64,000 bases of DNA from DTU064 sp045588245 (GCA_045588245.1 JAZNDW010000001.1:186001-250000); one strand, 5' to 3'. Counted from the stretch's first letter, positions 1-8,362 are shown. The notes: generated by a model from the letters alone, not told the origin. Numbers and translations: made by a program.

Positions 1-911
1 AGATATGAGCCGCCTCCGGACGACGTTTTGTTAATTTTGAGCACATTATTGGTTTCAGTTCCACTTGCTCCCTCAAGCTGACTCGCATCAACAACCTCTG
101 CAGCTCCGCTTGTGTTTGTAGCATTAGTGAAATCGTTTATTCCGTTTTCGGAAAAGTCCTGCTCATATATTACAGAAACGCCCTCTTCTTCGGCGTCAGA
201 TTGTTCGGGAACGTAATCCTTAACGATAATGTTGTCAATAGAAACGTTGTCGGTCGTGCCTCCTCCGCATCCGATGCGAAGTGCTCCGAGATTGGCAGCG
301 GCTTCTCTGAACGAATAAACCGCGGCTTCATTGTTATCTACCGACACGGATAAGGATTTCTCAGCCGTATCGACGATGATCTTCACTCCATACCACTTGT
401 TCTGCTCGAACGTATCGGTAATCTTGTGATTCCACGGAAATCCGTCTGCGGTGTCAAGGCAGAAATATCCGTTGTCACGGATGCAGAGCTGTATAATGCT
501 CTTGCTGTTAGCCGCGTCTGTCAGGAAGAAAAATGCATTTCCCGCATCGCTCGCCTTGACGTCGAAGGTTATTTCAAATTTACCTTCAAGTCCTTCATCA
601 CTGAACACTTTCGTGAACCACTGACTACTGCCAACCGTTGACGGCTGGTCCACAGTCAGCACACGGTTGTTCGCAGACATAACACTGTCGCTGTCAATCT
701 TCAGTGTCGTCGTCGTGTTACCGCTGTTCCTGGGCGTCCAGTTTACGTTGTCGCCTACTGCATATCCCGATTCAAAATCCTCGCTGTAATAAACGCGCGA
801 ACCCGTCGATGCGATCGCAGGCAGGATACCGAAGTGGCTCAAGCTTCCTGTTATGACAAAAGTCAATGCCAGAAGCAAACTGAGTATTCTCTTAGGAAGT
901 CTTTTTTTCAT
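1..911 (-). CDS. Secreted LamG-like protein, N-terminal part (gene runs off the left edge)
   Basis: The frame is open from the ATG at 911 to the window edge, so about 303 residues are present and the C terminus is missing. AAGGAGG lies 7-8 bases before the start. A basic start (MKKRLPKR) and a hydrophobic run to about residue 35 form a signal peptide. Residues about 40-205 read as a beta-rich jelly-roll (LamG/concanavalin-like) module opening YYSEDFESG. After an acidic linker (EQSDAEEEG) a second module opens IYEQDFSENG, echoing the first, so the protein is probably built of repeats. The role is inferred as extracellular carbohydrate or surface binding; no catalytic motif is visible. It is divergent from an AraC regulator, which may control it. 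The signal peptide is secure, the fold is likely, the function is not known. Confidence 0.7.
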   Translation of the reverse strand, partial: MKKRLPKRILSLLLALTFVITGSLSHFGILPAIASTGSRVYYSEDFESGYAVGDNVNWTPRNSGNTTTTLKIDSDSVMSANNRVLTVDQPSTVGSSQWFTKVFSDEGLEGKFEITFDVKASDAGNAFFFLTDAANSKSIIQLCIRDNGYFCLDTADGFPWNHKITDTFEQNKWYGVKIIVDTAEKSLSVSVDNNEAAVYSFREAAANLGALRIGCGGGTTDNVSIDNIIVKDYVPEQSDAEEEGVSVIYEQDFSENGINDFTNATNTSGAAEVVDASQLEGASGTETNNVLKINKTSSGGGSY

Positions 912-955
912 TTTTGTGCCTCCTTAATTTTGTTATATCTTGATTTTATCAAAAT

Positions 956-984
956 AATGTAGTAAAATACATGTATTCATTCAA
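956..984 (-). promoter_or_regulatory. Probable promoter of the secreted protein gene, with palindromic operator candidates
   Basis: On the minus strand TTGAAT (979-984) and TACATT (956-961) are 17 bases apart. The spacer contains a 12-base perfect palindrome, AATACATGTATT (966-977), and a second inverted repeat, TTGAT-TTT-ATCAA, lies at about 940-952 between the -10 and the gene. The 120-base divergent gap to the AraC gene makes these candidate operator sites. The elements are weak matches to consensus. Confidence 0.4.
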
Positions 985-1031
985 TTATTTTTTGTATTAA
1001 TTAAAGATGTTTTGTTCTTGCGGAGTTTTTC

Positions 1032-1814
1032 ATGATCAAGCTGTCGAGTATACAAATTAGCTATTTCGTAATACGAATTTGCGACCCCGATTGGCATATC
1101 GCCGAAGAAATAATAAAATTTCACAATTTAATGTTTGTTTTGTCCGGATCATTCGATGTATATATTAACGGAGAAAAAATGCATGTGCGTGAAAATCAAG
1201 CGATCTACAGCAAGTTCGGAGCATTACGCGCAGCGGACAATCCGGCGCCGAACACTATAATAGCCGCATTTGATTTTTTTGCAGACAACGATCTTCCCGC
1301 TCCGATCTTGAATGATCTTCCTAATCTTCATGATCTGGACGATAAGTTTATGGAATTCAACGATGCGTGGGTTTCGGATATTCCGGGAAGCGACGTGAAA
1401 TGTATGGGCTTGTTTTATCTCATTCTTCACCATTTAATGTATTCGAAGTACTCGACAAGTTCGAACAATCACATACATAAAATAAAGCAATATATCAGCA
1501 CAAACTATTCTCATCCAATCTCAATTTCCGACATTTCCGGCAACATCGGATTAAATCCAATTTATTGCGGCGCCTTATTTAAGCAAAAAGAGGGGCTTTC
1601 TATCGCAGAATACATAAATAAACTTCGCATTAATATTGCTTGTGCTTATCTACGCGAAGGTGACGTTTCAGTCGGCGAAATTTCATACAGAGTCGGTTAC
1701 CGTGACGTCTATTACTTCAGTAAAATGTTCAAAAAAATCATCGGGATGCCGCCGTCTGAATACAAAAGACGCCATATTAACACGGTGTTGATTATAGAAA
1801 AAGAAAACAAATAA
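1032..1814 (+). CDS. AraC-family transcriptional regulator
   Basis: A 260-residue protein with the usual AraC layout. An N-terminal sensory region (about 1-140) has a cupin-like stretch (LMFVLSGSFDVYINGEK). The C-terminal double helix-turn-helix (about 150-250) includes SISDISGNIGLNPIYCGALF in the first motif and VGEISYRVGYRDVYYFSKMF in the second, ending with GMPPSEYKRR, the classic AraC tail. AraC proteins bind DNA and usually respond to a sugar or other small ligand. It is transcribed away from the secreted LamG-like gene, which is the obvious candidate target. The ligand cannot be read from the sequence. A weak CGGAG precedes the ATG. Confidence 0.9.
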   Translation: MIKLSSIQISYFVIRICDPDWHIAEEIIKFHNLMFVLSGSFDVYINGEKMHVRENQAIYSKFGALRAADNPAPNTIIAAFDFFADNDLPAPILNDLPNLHDLDDKFMEFNDAWVSDIPGSDVKCMGLFYLILHHLMYSKYSTSSNNHIHKIKQYISTNYSHPISISDISGNIGLNPIYCGALFKQKEGLSIAEYINKLRINIACAYLREGDVSVGEISYRVGYRDVYYFSKMFKKIIGMPPSEYKRRHINTVLIIEKENK

Positions 1815-1963
1815 TATCAAAAATGCTTCTGTCCGAATGGGCTTTTATCTGCTATTTTGCAACCGATTGATTTACGCATACAGCCGTTTTTATGTTCGGG
1901 ACACAAATTATTCACATTTCCGCAACAGTATTTTCAACGCGGTCACATTTTCTTTGAATTATA

Positions 1964-1972
1964 TGCTATAAT
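1964..1972 (+). promoter_or_regulatory. Extended -10 promoter of the aldo/keto reductase
   Basis: TGCTATAAT is a perfect extended -10 (TGn plus TATAAT) 67 bases before the gene start. No good -35 is present at 17 bases, which fits an extended -10 type promoter. The rest of 1815-2039 shows no gene. Confidence 0.6.
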
Positions 1973-2039
1973 GTATTCAAGACGGCTGTTTTTACGAAGA
2001 CTCCGTTTTGAAATATTCACTATGGAAGAGGACTTACTT

Positions 2040-3173
2040 ATGAATTACCGCGATTTCGGAAAGACCGGTGAGAAGATCTCCGCGCTCGGCTTCGGCTGTA
2101 TGCGTTTTCCCGAGTACAAAGAGGACGAAAAAAATTTCGTCGATCAGGACAAGGTAGACGAAATGATCGCTTACGCTTACGAAAACGGCGTAAACTATTT
2201 CGATACCGCTCCTTATTACTGCAATTCCAACAGCGAAGCCGCTCTCGGACATGCAGTTAAGAATTTCCGCGACAAAATACTCATATCCACAAAGTGTCCC
2301 ATGGACAAGGGAATGGGTCCCGACGGATACCGCAAACATCTTGAGCGCAGCCTTACCCGTCTTGGTACCGATCACATTGACTTCTATCATTTCTGGGGCA
2401 TCAACCGCGGAACGTTTGATGAACAGATCGTTCCCGAAGGACTTTTAGAAGCTGCCGCAAAGGCAAAAGAAGAAGGACTCATCCGTCACATCTCCTTCTC
2501 TTTCCACGATCACCCCTCCGCTATCAAGCACATCGTTGATACGGCGGAAGCTATGGGCATCAAGATGGAATCCATGCTTTGCCAGTACAACCTTCTCGAT
2601 CGCGCGAACGAAGAGATGATCAAGTACGTTAACGAAAAGGGACTCGGCACGGTTGCTATGGGACCTGTCGGCGGCGGCCGTCTTGCTGCTCCCACAGATC
2701 TTTACGCAAAACTCACAGGCAAGCCCTCCATCGCTACATACGAGCTGGCATTCAAATTCTGCCTCGGCAACCCCAATCTGAACTGCGCTCTGTCCGGAAT
2801 GCAGAATCTCGATATGGTAGAAAAGAACATCAAGGTTGCCTCCGATGACACTGCATTCTCCGAAGCTGAATGGGAACAGCTCGGCGTTGCTATGGAAGAG
2901 GTAAAGAAGTTCTCCGAGCTTTACTGCACAGGCTGCAAATACTGCCAGCCCTGCCCTGTTGAGATAAATATCCCCCGCATCTTTGAGATCTGGACGTACT
3001 ATAACGTATACGGTCTTAAAGATCACGCCAAGAACATGATGCGTGATTACATCCGCCACGGCGGAAAGACATTTGACGATTGTCTGCAGTGCGGTGCTTG
3101 TGAGGATAAATGTCCTCAGCATCTCGCGATCCGCGAAAACCTCGAAAAGGTATGTAAGATCCTTTCCGAATAA
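2040..3173 (+). CDS. Aldo/keto reductase with C-terminal 4Fe-4S domain
   Basis: The ATG at 2040 (MNYRDFGKTGEKISALGFG) is preferred over upstream in-frame starts because it matches the family N terminus and follows GAAGAGGA. It encodes 377 residues. Residues 1-270 are the TIM-barrel reductase, with the family's YFDTAPYY segment (catalytic Tyr region) and a HFWGIN stretch. The C terminus adds two cysteine clusters, CTGCKYCQPCP (about 296-306) and CLQCGACEDKCP (about 348-359), each suited to a 4Fe-4S cluster. This architecture is common in anaerobes and suggests a ferredoxin-linked oxidoreductase; the substrate is unknown. It is a single gene with its own promoter and terminator. Confidence 0.9.
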   Translation: MNYRDFGKTGEKISALGFGCMRFPEYKEDEKNFVDQDKVDEMIAYAYENGVNYFDTAPYYCNSNSEAALGHAVKNFRDKILISTKCPMDKGMGPDGYRKHLERSLTRLGTDHIDFYHFWGINRGTFDEQIVPEGLLEAAAKAKEEGLIRHISFSFHDHPSAIKHIVDTAEAMGIKMESMLCQYNLLDRANEEMIKYVNEKGLGTVAMGPVGGGRLAAPTDLYAKLTGKPSIATYELAFKFCLGNPNLNCALSGMQNLDMVEKNIKVASDDTAFSEAEWEQLGVAMEEVKKFSELYCTGCKYCQPCPVEINIPRIFEIWTYYNVYGLKDHAKNMMRDYIRHGGKTFDDCLQCGACEDKCPQHLAIRENLEKVCKILSE

Positions 3174-3183
3174 TTTTAAGCAT

Positions 3184-3216
3184 AAAAAATCCTCCGCGAT
3201 CGCGGAGGATTTTTTA
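3184..3216 (+). terminator. Intrinsic terminator, probably bidirectional
   Basis: A perfect palindrome, ATCCTCCGCG with CGCGGAGGAT, is flanked by A6 on the left and T6 on the right. It ends the aldo/keto reductase gene and could also end the convergent lipoprotein gene. Confidence 0.9.
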
Positions 3217-3249
3217 TTATGTTTTGTTATTCGCTATGTAATATCGCAA

Positions 3250-4626
3250 TTATTCTGCGGGAGTACCCCAGATCTCGATTTCAGCCATGTTGCCGTAACC
3301 TTCTACGGGTGCCGTGTAACGGAGGTAGTGGTATACGGTTTCGGTATCTTCAACAGCGATTGTTGTGAAATCGCTTTCGGTAGGAGTTTCGTCAACGGTT
3401 GCTACCTGTACCCAAGTTGTGCCGTCGGCAGAAGCTTCGAAAATACCGTTCAGTGCGCGTGAGCTATGGCCGGAACGCGGGCAGAAACGGATGTGAGTGA
3501 GATGGAAGCCTTCGGGAATGTAAGCACCAACGTAAGCGCTTGCATGTGTACCGTCACCGGGGATACCTACGAGTTCATCGTCGGTTACCTGACCTTCGGT
3601 GCCTTCATCTTCGCACTTTTCATCGCAGTCATAGAACGTAGCGTAATCCATGTCGAATACCATGGTAGCAACGTTTGCAGTGCTGCTGCCCCATGTACCC
3701 TTACCGTCGTGGATAACGTTTTCAGCAGCTACCTGGAAGAACGTGAGATTTTCGCCGGGAGCACCGTAGAGTGCCTGAGCGATGGAGGACGGGATAACTT
3801 CGCCGTCATAAGGATAGTACTGGTTTACGAATTCGGGGTTGAAAATGGACATCTTCTTAGCGCCGCCGAGATATACGTCGATGGTTTCACGCTCAACGGT
3901 GATACCTACTGCCGTCCATGCATCGAGAGCGATAGAATTGTTGATCTTGAATGCAGCGGATTCCTTAACGCCATCTACTACGCGGTAGCAGTCAGCCTGA
4001 GTGTTTCCGTTTTCACCGAGAGAAAGAACGAAATAGTTGTTTTCGTCTTTAACACAGAAATAAATGTTGATAACTGTGTTTTCATCAGCGGGGAGAACCT
4101 TGATTGTGTACTGATAATAGTTCCAGTCCTTGTCGCCTGTGTAAGCAAATGCGCCTGTGCCTTCGCCTGCATAGGTGATTACGTGGTTCTTGTCTTCTTC
4201 AGTGTCTTCTTCGTCGTATTCCTTTGTGGGGTCTACAATGATGGAATAGTCAGCGGTATCCTTATCCCAGTCGCCGCCAACGGATACAGCATAGGTGAAT
4301 TCGGGCATAGCGCCTTCTTCGAGCTTGTTCTCAACAAGGATCATCTTGTCTGCCTGCTTGGAGAGAAGCTTGATGTCATCGAAGTAAGCAACACCGGATT
4401 CTGTACCGATACCGATCATACCGCCGTACTTAGCGTCGGGGTCGGGTGTGTAGACAGCTTCTTCCTGATCATTACCCTGATCGTTGCCGCCGTCTGTTTC
4501 ATTGCCGCCGTCTGTTTCTTCGCCGCCGTTTGTTTCGTCGATCGGGAGCTTGGGTTCATCGTTGCCGCAAGCTGCGAAAGCAAACAACATGGAAAGTACG
4601 AGAAGCATTGCAATAAGCTTTTTCAT
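3250..4626 (-). CDS. Lipoprotein with LamG-like and C-terminal discoidin (F5/8 type C) modules
   Basis: A 458-residue lipoprotein. MKKLIAMLLVLSMLFAFAAC is a lipoprotein signal with the lipid-attachment Cys at residue 20. A low-complexity linker of Gly, Glu, Thr, Asp and Asn follows (about 30-55). The middle (about 75-270) looks like a LamG/jelly-roll domain (WNYYQYTIKVLP, NYFVLSLGE). The last 110 residues resemble a discoidin domain: YIPEGFHLTHIRFCPR, SADGTTWVQVATV, YHYLRYTAP and AEIEIWG. Such domains bind glycans. No catalytic residues are recognised. GGAGG lies 8-9 bases before the ATG. It is probably anchored outside the membrane as a carbohydrate-binding protein; the glycan is unknown. 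Confidence 0.8.
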   Translation of the reverse strand: MKKLIAMLLVLSMLFAFAACGNDEPKLPIDETNGGEETDGGNETDGGNDQGNDQEEAVYTPDPDAKYGGMIGIGTESGVAYFDDIKLLSKQADKMILVENKLEEGAMPEFTYAVSVGGDWDKDTADYSIIVDPTKEYDEEDTEEDKNHVITYAGEGTGAFAYTGDKDWNYYQYTIKVLPADENTVINIYFCVKDENNYFVLSLGENGNTQADCYRVVDGVKESAAFKINNSIALDAWTAVGITVERETIDVYLGGAKKMSIFNPEFVNQYYPYDGEVIPSSIAQALYGAPGENLTFFQVAAENVIHDGKGTWGSSTANVATMVFDMDYATFYDCDEKCEDEGTEGQVTDDELVGIPGDGTHASAYVGAYIPEGFHLTHIRFCPRSGHSSRALNGIFEASADGTTWVQVATVDETPTESDFTTIAVEDTETVYHYLRYTAPVEGYGNMAEIEIWGTPAE

Positions 4627-4667
4627 AAAATTTCCTCCGTAATTTCGAAATAAATTCGGTATATATT

Positions 4668-4696
4668 ATTATAACAACCTTTGTGTACAAAGTCAA
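4668..4696 (-). promoter_or_regulatory. Sigma-A-type promoter of the discoidin lipoprotein
   Basis: On the minus strand TTGACT (4691-4696), a 17-base spacer, then TATAAT (4668-4673), about 42 bases before the start codon. Confidence 0.75.
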
Positions 4697-4784
4697 CCGA
4701 AAAAATGAAAGTATCCGAGATTATTTTGTTTACTAAATCTAATTAACGCAGTCAAAGCGACAGATAAAACGGTAATGAAAAAAT

Positions 4785-4815
4785 GATCCCATCAAAACGC
4801 TGTTTTGACGGGATC
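4785..4815 (-). terminator. Intrinsic terminator of the small membrane protein gene
   Basis: On the minus strand GATCCCGTCAAAAC, a 3-base loop and GTTTTGATGGGATC form a 14-base stem followed by ATTTTTTC. Confidence 0.85.
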
Positions 4816-4891
4816 GGCGATCAATGCGATATTATTTATAAAACTGTAAATTTTCAAAATCCGATACTTTTGGTGAAGGTCACCGCCAGAT

Positions 4892-5164
4892 TCAATCGCG
4901 GGTAAGCATAAGCGCGATTGCAGCAAGCGCCGTTGTGATGACGGCGCCATTCACGAAAGGAACAGTACCCATGCTGATGCCTGCAGCAAAAGCTGCAATA
5001 ACGGCGACAAGTATAAGAGCTGTGCCTGCGCGAAGAGAGCGCACGGTTTCTTCCTTGGTGAGCCAGAGGATAAAACGGGCAAGCATAACGAGCCAAGCGG
5101 GCGCCTTCTGCTGTGCTTTTGTTTTTGTATTTATTCTTCCGTTCATTCCGATCGTGTTGTTCAT
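4892..5164 (-). CDS. Small membrane protein, unrecognised
   Basis: A 90-residue protein with a good ribosome site (GGAGG, 8-9 bases from ATG), a promoter and a terminator, so it is very likely expressed alone. Residues 1-20 are polar and Lys/Gln-rich. A segment at about 22-35 (WLVMLARFILWL) is amphipathic or membrane-associated. Residues about 46-64 and 68-87 form two hydrophobic helices joined by a short turn, with an Arg-Asp tail. I do not recognise a family. It is divergent from the S24 repressor gene and its promoter lies only about 43 bases from the repressor promoter, so the repressor may control it. That link is inference from position only. Confidence 0.7.
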   Translation of the reverse strand: MNNTIGMNGRINTKTKAQQKAPAWLVMLARFILWLTKEETVRSLRAGTALILVAVIAAFAAGISMGTVPFVNGAVITTALAAIALMLTRD

Positions 5165-5215
5165 TATATATTACCTCCGACGTGGATTATATCTCTTTTG
5201 GTCTTTTGCAAGCTT

Positions 5216-5244
5216 ATTTTACCACCTTTTTCGGTTATTGTCAA
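5216..5244 (-). promoter_or_regulatory. Promoter of the small membrane protein
   Basis: On the minus strand TTGACA (5239-5244), 17-base spacer, TAAAAT (5216-5221). It lies back to back with the repressor promoter. Confidence 0.75.
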
Positions 5245-5286
5245 CCTTTTTTGATATTTTTTTTAATATTATTTTACCGTTTTGTA

Positions 5287-5315
5287 TTTACAAGCGTTAT
5301 TTTTTGTGCTACAAT
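5287..5315 (+). promoter_or_regulatory. Promoter of the S24 repressor
   Basis: TTTACA (5287-5292), 17-base spacer, TACAAT (5310-5315), 35 bases before the GTG start. Confidence 0.75.
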
Positions 5316-5349
5316 AAGAACAACAAAACAAAGCAAAGGTGAAAAGACC

Positions 5350-6153
5350 GTGAACAATTGGCTTGACCGTATTAAAGAAAAGAAACGCGCCCTCGGAATG
5401 ACGAACGAGACCTTATCGGAGCTCACAGGCATCCCTCAGGGTACGCTGAATAAAATAATGTCGGGCGTCTCTGACGATCCGAAGCTTTCAACGCTCGTGG
5501 CATTCGCCCGCGTTTTCGACGTTTCCGTCGACTATATCGCGTTCGGTGAGGACGACGGGCTTTGCCTTTCCAAAACAGAACGCGAGCTCATCGTCAAGCT
5601 CCGTTCACTCGATACCACGGGACGTGAACTCGTCAACCTCGTAGTTAATAAAGAAGCGGAACGTTTCGCTCCAGTGCAAACGTCTGCCGCCGAGCAGCCC
5701 GTGCGTATCCTCACCAGTGACAGATACAAGTTCTCAGCATCTGCGGCAACCAACGGCGAAAACGAAAAGCGCTTCCGTCTGCCGCTTTACGATCTGCCCG
5801 TTTCTGCCGGACGCGGCTCCCTGCTCGACGGCAGCAGCGCCGAATTTATAACGCTCACATCGGGTGGTAATACGATCGGCGCCGACTATGCCCTTCGCGT
5901 CAGCGGCGACAGTATGGAGCCCCGATACATCGACGGTGACATTATTCTCGTCCACGAACAACCTGAGGTCGGCATCGGTGAACTCGGAATTTTCGTCTGC
6001 TCTGACGGCGTTTCCTCCGAGGGCTACTTCAAACGCTTCGGCGGCGACAGACTCATCTCAATCAATCCAAGATACGATGACATCCTGCTCGACGGATTCG
6101 ACTCGGTCATCTGCCGCGGCAAAGTCATCGGCCGTCTGCCGAGAAAATCGTAA
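5350..6153 (+). CDS. XRE-type repressor with self-cleaving S24 peptidase domain (CI/LexA-like)
   Basis: The GTG at 5350 is chosen because AAAGGTGA lies just upstream and the helix-turn-helix begins at once; 267 residues result. Residues about 5-62 are a Cro/CI-type helix-turn-helix (TLSELTGIPQGTLNKIMSG). Residues about 145-265 are an S24/LexA peptidase: a probable cleavage site Ala153-Gly154 (LPVSAGRGS), the nucleophile Ser188 in SGDSMEP, and the general-base Lys228 in EGYFKRF. All parts needed for self-cleavage are present. Family knowledge says such proteins repress until damage or RecA-like activation triggers cleavage. No prophage genes surround it, so a chromosomal regulon is more likely. 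Its targets are unknown; the divergent small membrane protein is one candidate. Confidence 0.9.
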   Translation: MNNWLDRIKEKKRALGMTNETLSELTGIPQGTLNKIMSGVSDDPKLSTLVAFARVFDVSVDYIAFGEDDGLCLSKTERELIVKLRSLDTTGRELVNLVVNKEAERFAPVQTSAAEQPVRILTSDRYKFSASAATNGENEKRFRLPLYDLPVSAGRGSLLDGSSAEFITLTSGGNTIGADYALRVSGDSMEPRYIDGDIILVHEQPEVGIGELGIFVCSDGVSSEGYFKRFGGDRLISINPRYDDILLDGFDSVICRGKVIGRLPRKS

Positions 6154-6181
6154 TAAATATAGATCAAAAGAAAAAAACGCG

Positions 6182-6208
6182 AACAGCCGTCGGCTGTTGT
6201 CGTTTTTT
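6182..6208 (+). terminator. Intrinsic terminator between convergent genes
   Basis: AACAGCCG and CGGCTGTT form a stem followed by GTCGTTTTTT. A T-run also follows on the opposite strand, so it can serve both the repressor and the SDR gene. Confidence 0.8.
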
Positions 6209-6214
6209 ATGCGG

Positions 6215-6973
6215 TTATTTTTTCTGTTGGCGACACCAGATCGACATGACGATCGAATGCGGAAGCACTTTTACCAAAAATACCTGAAACTTAATTCTGA
6301 ATCCGCAAAGCGAAACGTCACGTCCGCGCTTCATGTTGCGATATGCCGTGAGCGCAACCTCACGCGCATCGTTAAAGAAGTTATAATACTTGATCGTATC
6401 ATCCGTAACGGCGGTGTCGAAAAATTCGGTTTTAGTCCAATGCGGGCATACCGATATGACCCGTATGCCGCGCGGCTTCAGTTCGCGGTTCAGCGAACGC
6501 GAAAAGCTAGTGACGAAGGATTTTGTCGCACCGTAAACGGAAATATACGGCACGGGCTGAAACGATGACGACGATGCGATATTATAAATCTCCCCACCAT
6601 TTTTCATATACTGAAGCGATATATGCGTAAGTGCGACAATGGCTTTGTCGTTCAGGTCGATCATTGTGAGCTGACCTTCAAGCGAACGCTCCGTAAACGA
6701 TCCGAAGTACCCATATCCCGATCCGTTTACGAGCACCTTTACCTCCGGTTTATGCTCGTCAAGCGCATCTTTGATCTCATTATAGCTTTCATTTTTCGTC
6801 AGATCGAGCGCAAAGACACGCACAGGTGTTTTCAGGCTGTTTCCAAGCTCGGTCAGGCGCTCGCGTCGGCGAGCGACGACCCAAATCTCGTCAAGGTCGT
6901 ATTTTTCATCGACCATAATGGCAAACTGACGCCCGATACCCGAAGACGCACCCGTAACAATTGCAATTTTCAT
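6215..6973 (-). CDS. Short-chain dehydrogenase/reductase (SDR)
   Basis: A 252-residue classical SDR. The NAD(P) motif TGASSGIG is at residues 7-14, the DL nucleotide contact at DLTKN, and the catalytic Ser135/136 region is followed by Tyr147 and Lys151 (VYGATKSFV). The usual NNAG motif is changed to VNGSG, a tolerated variant. A basic WVVARRRERL after the second strand suggests NADP preference. The substrate is not predictable. Its ATG overlaps the stop of the nitroreductase gene by 4 bases (ATGA), so the two redox proteins are translationally coupled and probably act in one process. Confidence 0.9.
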   Translation of the reverse strand: MKIAIVTGASSGIGRQFAIMVDEKYDLDEIWVVARRRERLTELGNSLKTPVRVFALDLTKNESYNEIKDALDEHKPEVKVLVNGSGYGYFGSFTERSLEGQLTMIDLNDKAIVALTHISLQYMKNGGEIYNIASSSSFQPVPYISVYGATKSFVTSFSRSLNRELKPRGIRVISVCPHWTKTEFFDTAVTDDTIKYYNFFNDAREVALTAYRNMKRGRDVSLCGFRIKFQVFLVKVLPHSIVMSIWCRQQKK

Positions 6974-7728
6974 CGTCCGATCCCTCGTTTAATGATATAT
7001 TTTGCAGTCAGCGACATTTCTGCCTTAGGATCGCTGTCAAAAAGCATGCGCTCCCATGCGTAACCATAATGATTAAGCGCAAGTTCGAAGATGCGCATAT
7101 AGATACCCATATCCATGGGATTAAAATAACTGCACAGAACTCTGCCCATGATATCGAGCTTGCCGCATTTTTTGTAAAGTGCCACGGTGTTGCCGTCCTC
7201 GCAAACGATGCGCCAAGGCTGAGAATTGCACGCGCTCGGCGACAGCCTTGCCGCCTCCGCCGCATCAAGCACAAGCTCGCCTTCCCAGATATCGGAAAGC
7301 TTTTTGCGGTCAAACTCGGTTATATCCGTTCTGAAATCCTCGGGACTGCTCTTACCGAACGCGATCATCATAGCGTAAGGAAGCCCCTCGTGATCGCTTT
7401 CTTCCTTTGATACACGGCCCATACCGTACCAGCACGCACCAACGTCAACCGACGTAAAGTACAGGTCAAGCTCTTCGATCATGTATCCGATATTCTGCAG
7501 ATAATTCGGTTTCTTTTCGCTGTAGATCAAAAGGCAGTATTCACCCCACTTTGCGTTTGTTTCCGTACGGGGCAGGAGTCTATACGAAAGCTTAATATCG
7601 GGGCACAGCGGCGAAAGATTTGCCACGCGCTCCATGATAGCGTCGAGCTCCTCCTTTGTGAGCTTCAGTTCGCTATCGAATTTACGCATCGATTTACGCT
7701 TATAGATCATGTTAAAAAGGTTTTGCAT
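6970..7728 (-). CDS. Nitroreductase-family protein
   Basis: A 252-residue flavin-dependent nitroreductase-like protein. The N terminus MIYKRKSMRKFD is the family's R-x-S-x-R-x-F start, which binds FMN phosphate. RLSPSACNSQPWRI in the second half is the duplicated SP-x-x-x-N-x-QPW flavin motif. The layout matches the family annotated as putative TM nitroreductase (PF14512), though no clear membrane helix is seen. Substrates of this family are poorly known. It is the first gene of a two-gene operon with the SDR, with AAAGGAAA upstream of the ATG and a good promoter. Confidence 0.8.
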   Translation of the reverse strand: MQNLFNMIYKRKSMRKFDSELKLTKEELDAIMERVANLSPLCPDIKLSYRLLPRTETNAKWGEYCLLIYSEKKPNYLQNIGYMIEELDLYFTSVDVGACWYGMGRVSKEESDHEGLPYAMMIAFGKSSPEDFRTDITEFDRKKLSDIWEGELVLDAAEAARLSPSACNSQPWRIVCEDGNTVALYKKCGKLDIMGRVLCSYFNPMDMGIYMRIFELALNHYGYAWERMLFDSDPKAEMSLTAKYIIKRGIGR

Positions 7729-7762
7729 AGTTTTATTTTCCTTTATAAATATTTACAGATAC

Positions 7763-7791
7763 ATTATACCACTCGCTGTAGAGTTAATCAA
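7763..7791 (-). promoter_or_regulatory. Promoter of the nitroreductase-SDR operon
   Basis: On the minus strand TTGATT (7786-7791), 17-base spacer, TATAAT (7763-7768), about 35 bases before the ATG. Confidence 0.75.
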
Positions 7792-7798
7792 GCGTGAT

Positions 7799-7822
7799 AA
7801 AAGCCGTCTTCAGACGGCTTTT
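7799..7822 (-). terminator. Intrinsic terminator of the ECF transporter gene
   Basis: AAAAGCCGTC and GACGGCTTTT form a perfect 10-base stem with a 4-base loop. The T-run is short, so termination may be partial. Confidence 0.7.
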
Positions 7823-7834
7823 ACGTTTCATCGG

Positions 7835-8362
7835 TCATTTTAAGATCAGCTTTCCCTTTTCAAGCGCATAAACAAGAACGGGAACCAGAACTATCTGTAA
7901 AATGATTCCGGGAATCGCTGTTGTAACGGCGCCCGACCAGAAAGCCGCAAGTCCGAATTCGCTGTTTGATAAGCCCGACATAACGTAGCGGGCAGCTCCC
8001 CAGACAAGACGGCCTGCGATCATCGAAATAATGAGCGACAGATACGCATACTGTATCTTCTTGGGAAACGCGCGGTATAGTATACCGGTCATAAGTCCGT
8101 ATACGGCAAGCTCAAACGCCATCGCGGATGCGGCAGGATAAAGCGGTGGCATCTGTAACGTCAGCGACCGAAACAGCGGTGCCGCAGCGCCTACCGTAAG
8201 TCCCCACCAAGGACCGCAGACAAAGCCGCATAAGAGAACGGGAATGTGCATCGGGCACAGCATTGAGCCGATCTCGGGGATGTTCGCCGTCAGAAACGGC
8301 AGTATATACGCCATCGCCAAAAGAAGTGCGGAATACGTGATTTTTCTTACGTTTGTGTTCAT
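7835..8362 (-). CDS. ECF transporter S component (substrate-specific membrane subunit)
   Basis: A 175-residue integral membrane protein with about six hydrophobic segments. It has the S-component look: MNTNVRKITYSALLLAMAY at the N terminus (the face that docks on EcfT) and CPMHIPVLLCGFVCGPWWG, typical of vitamin-type ECF S subunits. The ATG at 8362 is chosen because AAAGGAAC precedes it; an in-frame ATG at 8386 overlaps that site. No energising EcfA or EcfT gene is in the window, so it probably shares a common module. The substrate is unknown: it does not match what I remember of RibU, ThiT, BioY or QueT. The 155-base leader with a terminator suggests control by a small molecule. It sits behind a DUF3842 gene. 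Confidence 0.8.
   Translation of the reverse strand: MNTNVRKITYSALLLAMAYILPFLTANIPEIGSMLCPMHIPVLLCGFVCGPWWGLTVGAAAPLFRSLTLQMPPLYPAASAMAFELAVYGLMTGILYRAFPKKIQYAYLSLIISMIAGRLVWGAARYVMSGLSNSEFGLAAFWSGAVTTAIPGIILQIVLVPVLVYALEKGKLILK

Noticed and set aside
1857..2039. N-terminal extension of the aldo/keto reductase by 61 codons
   Set aside because: The extension contains the likely promoter (TGCTATAAT) and no family sequence; MNYRDFGKTG at 2040 is the normal start.
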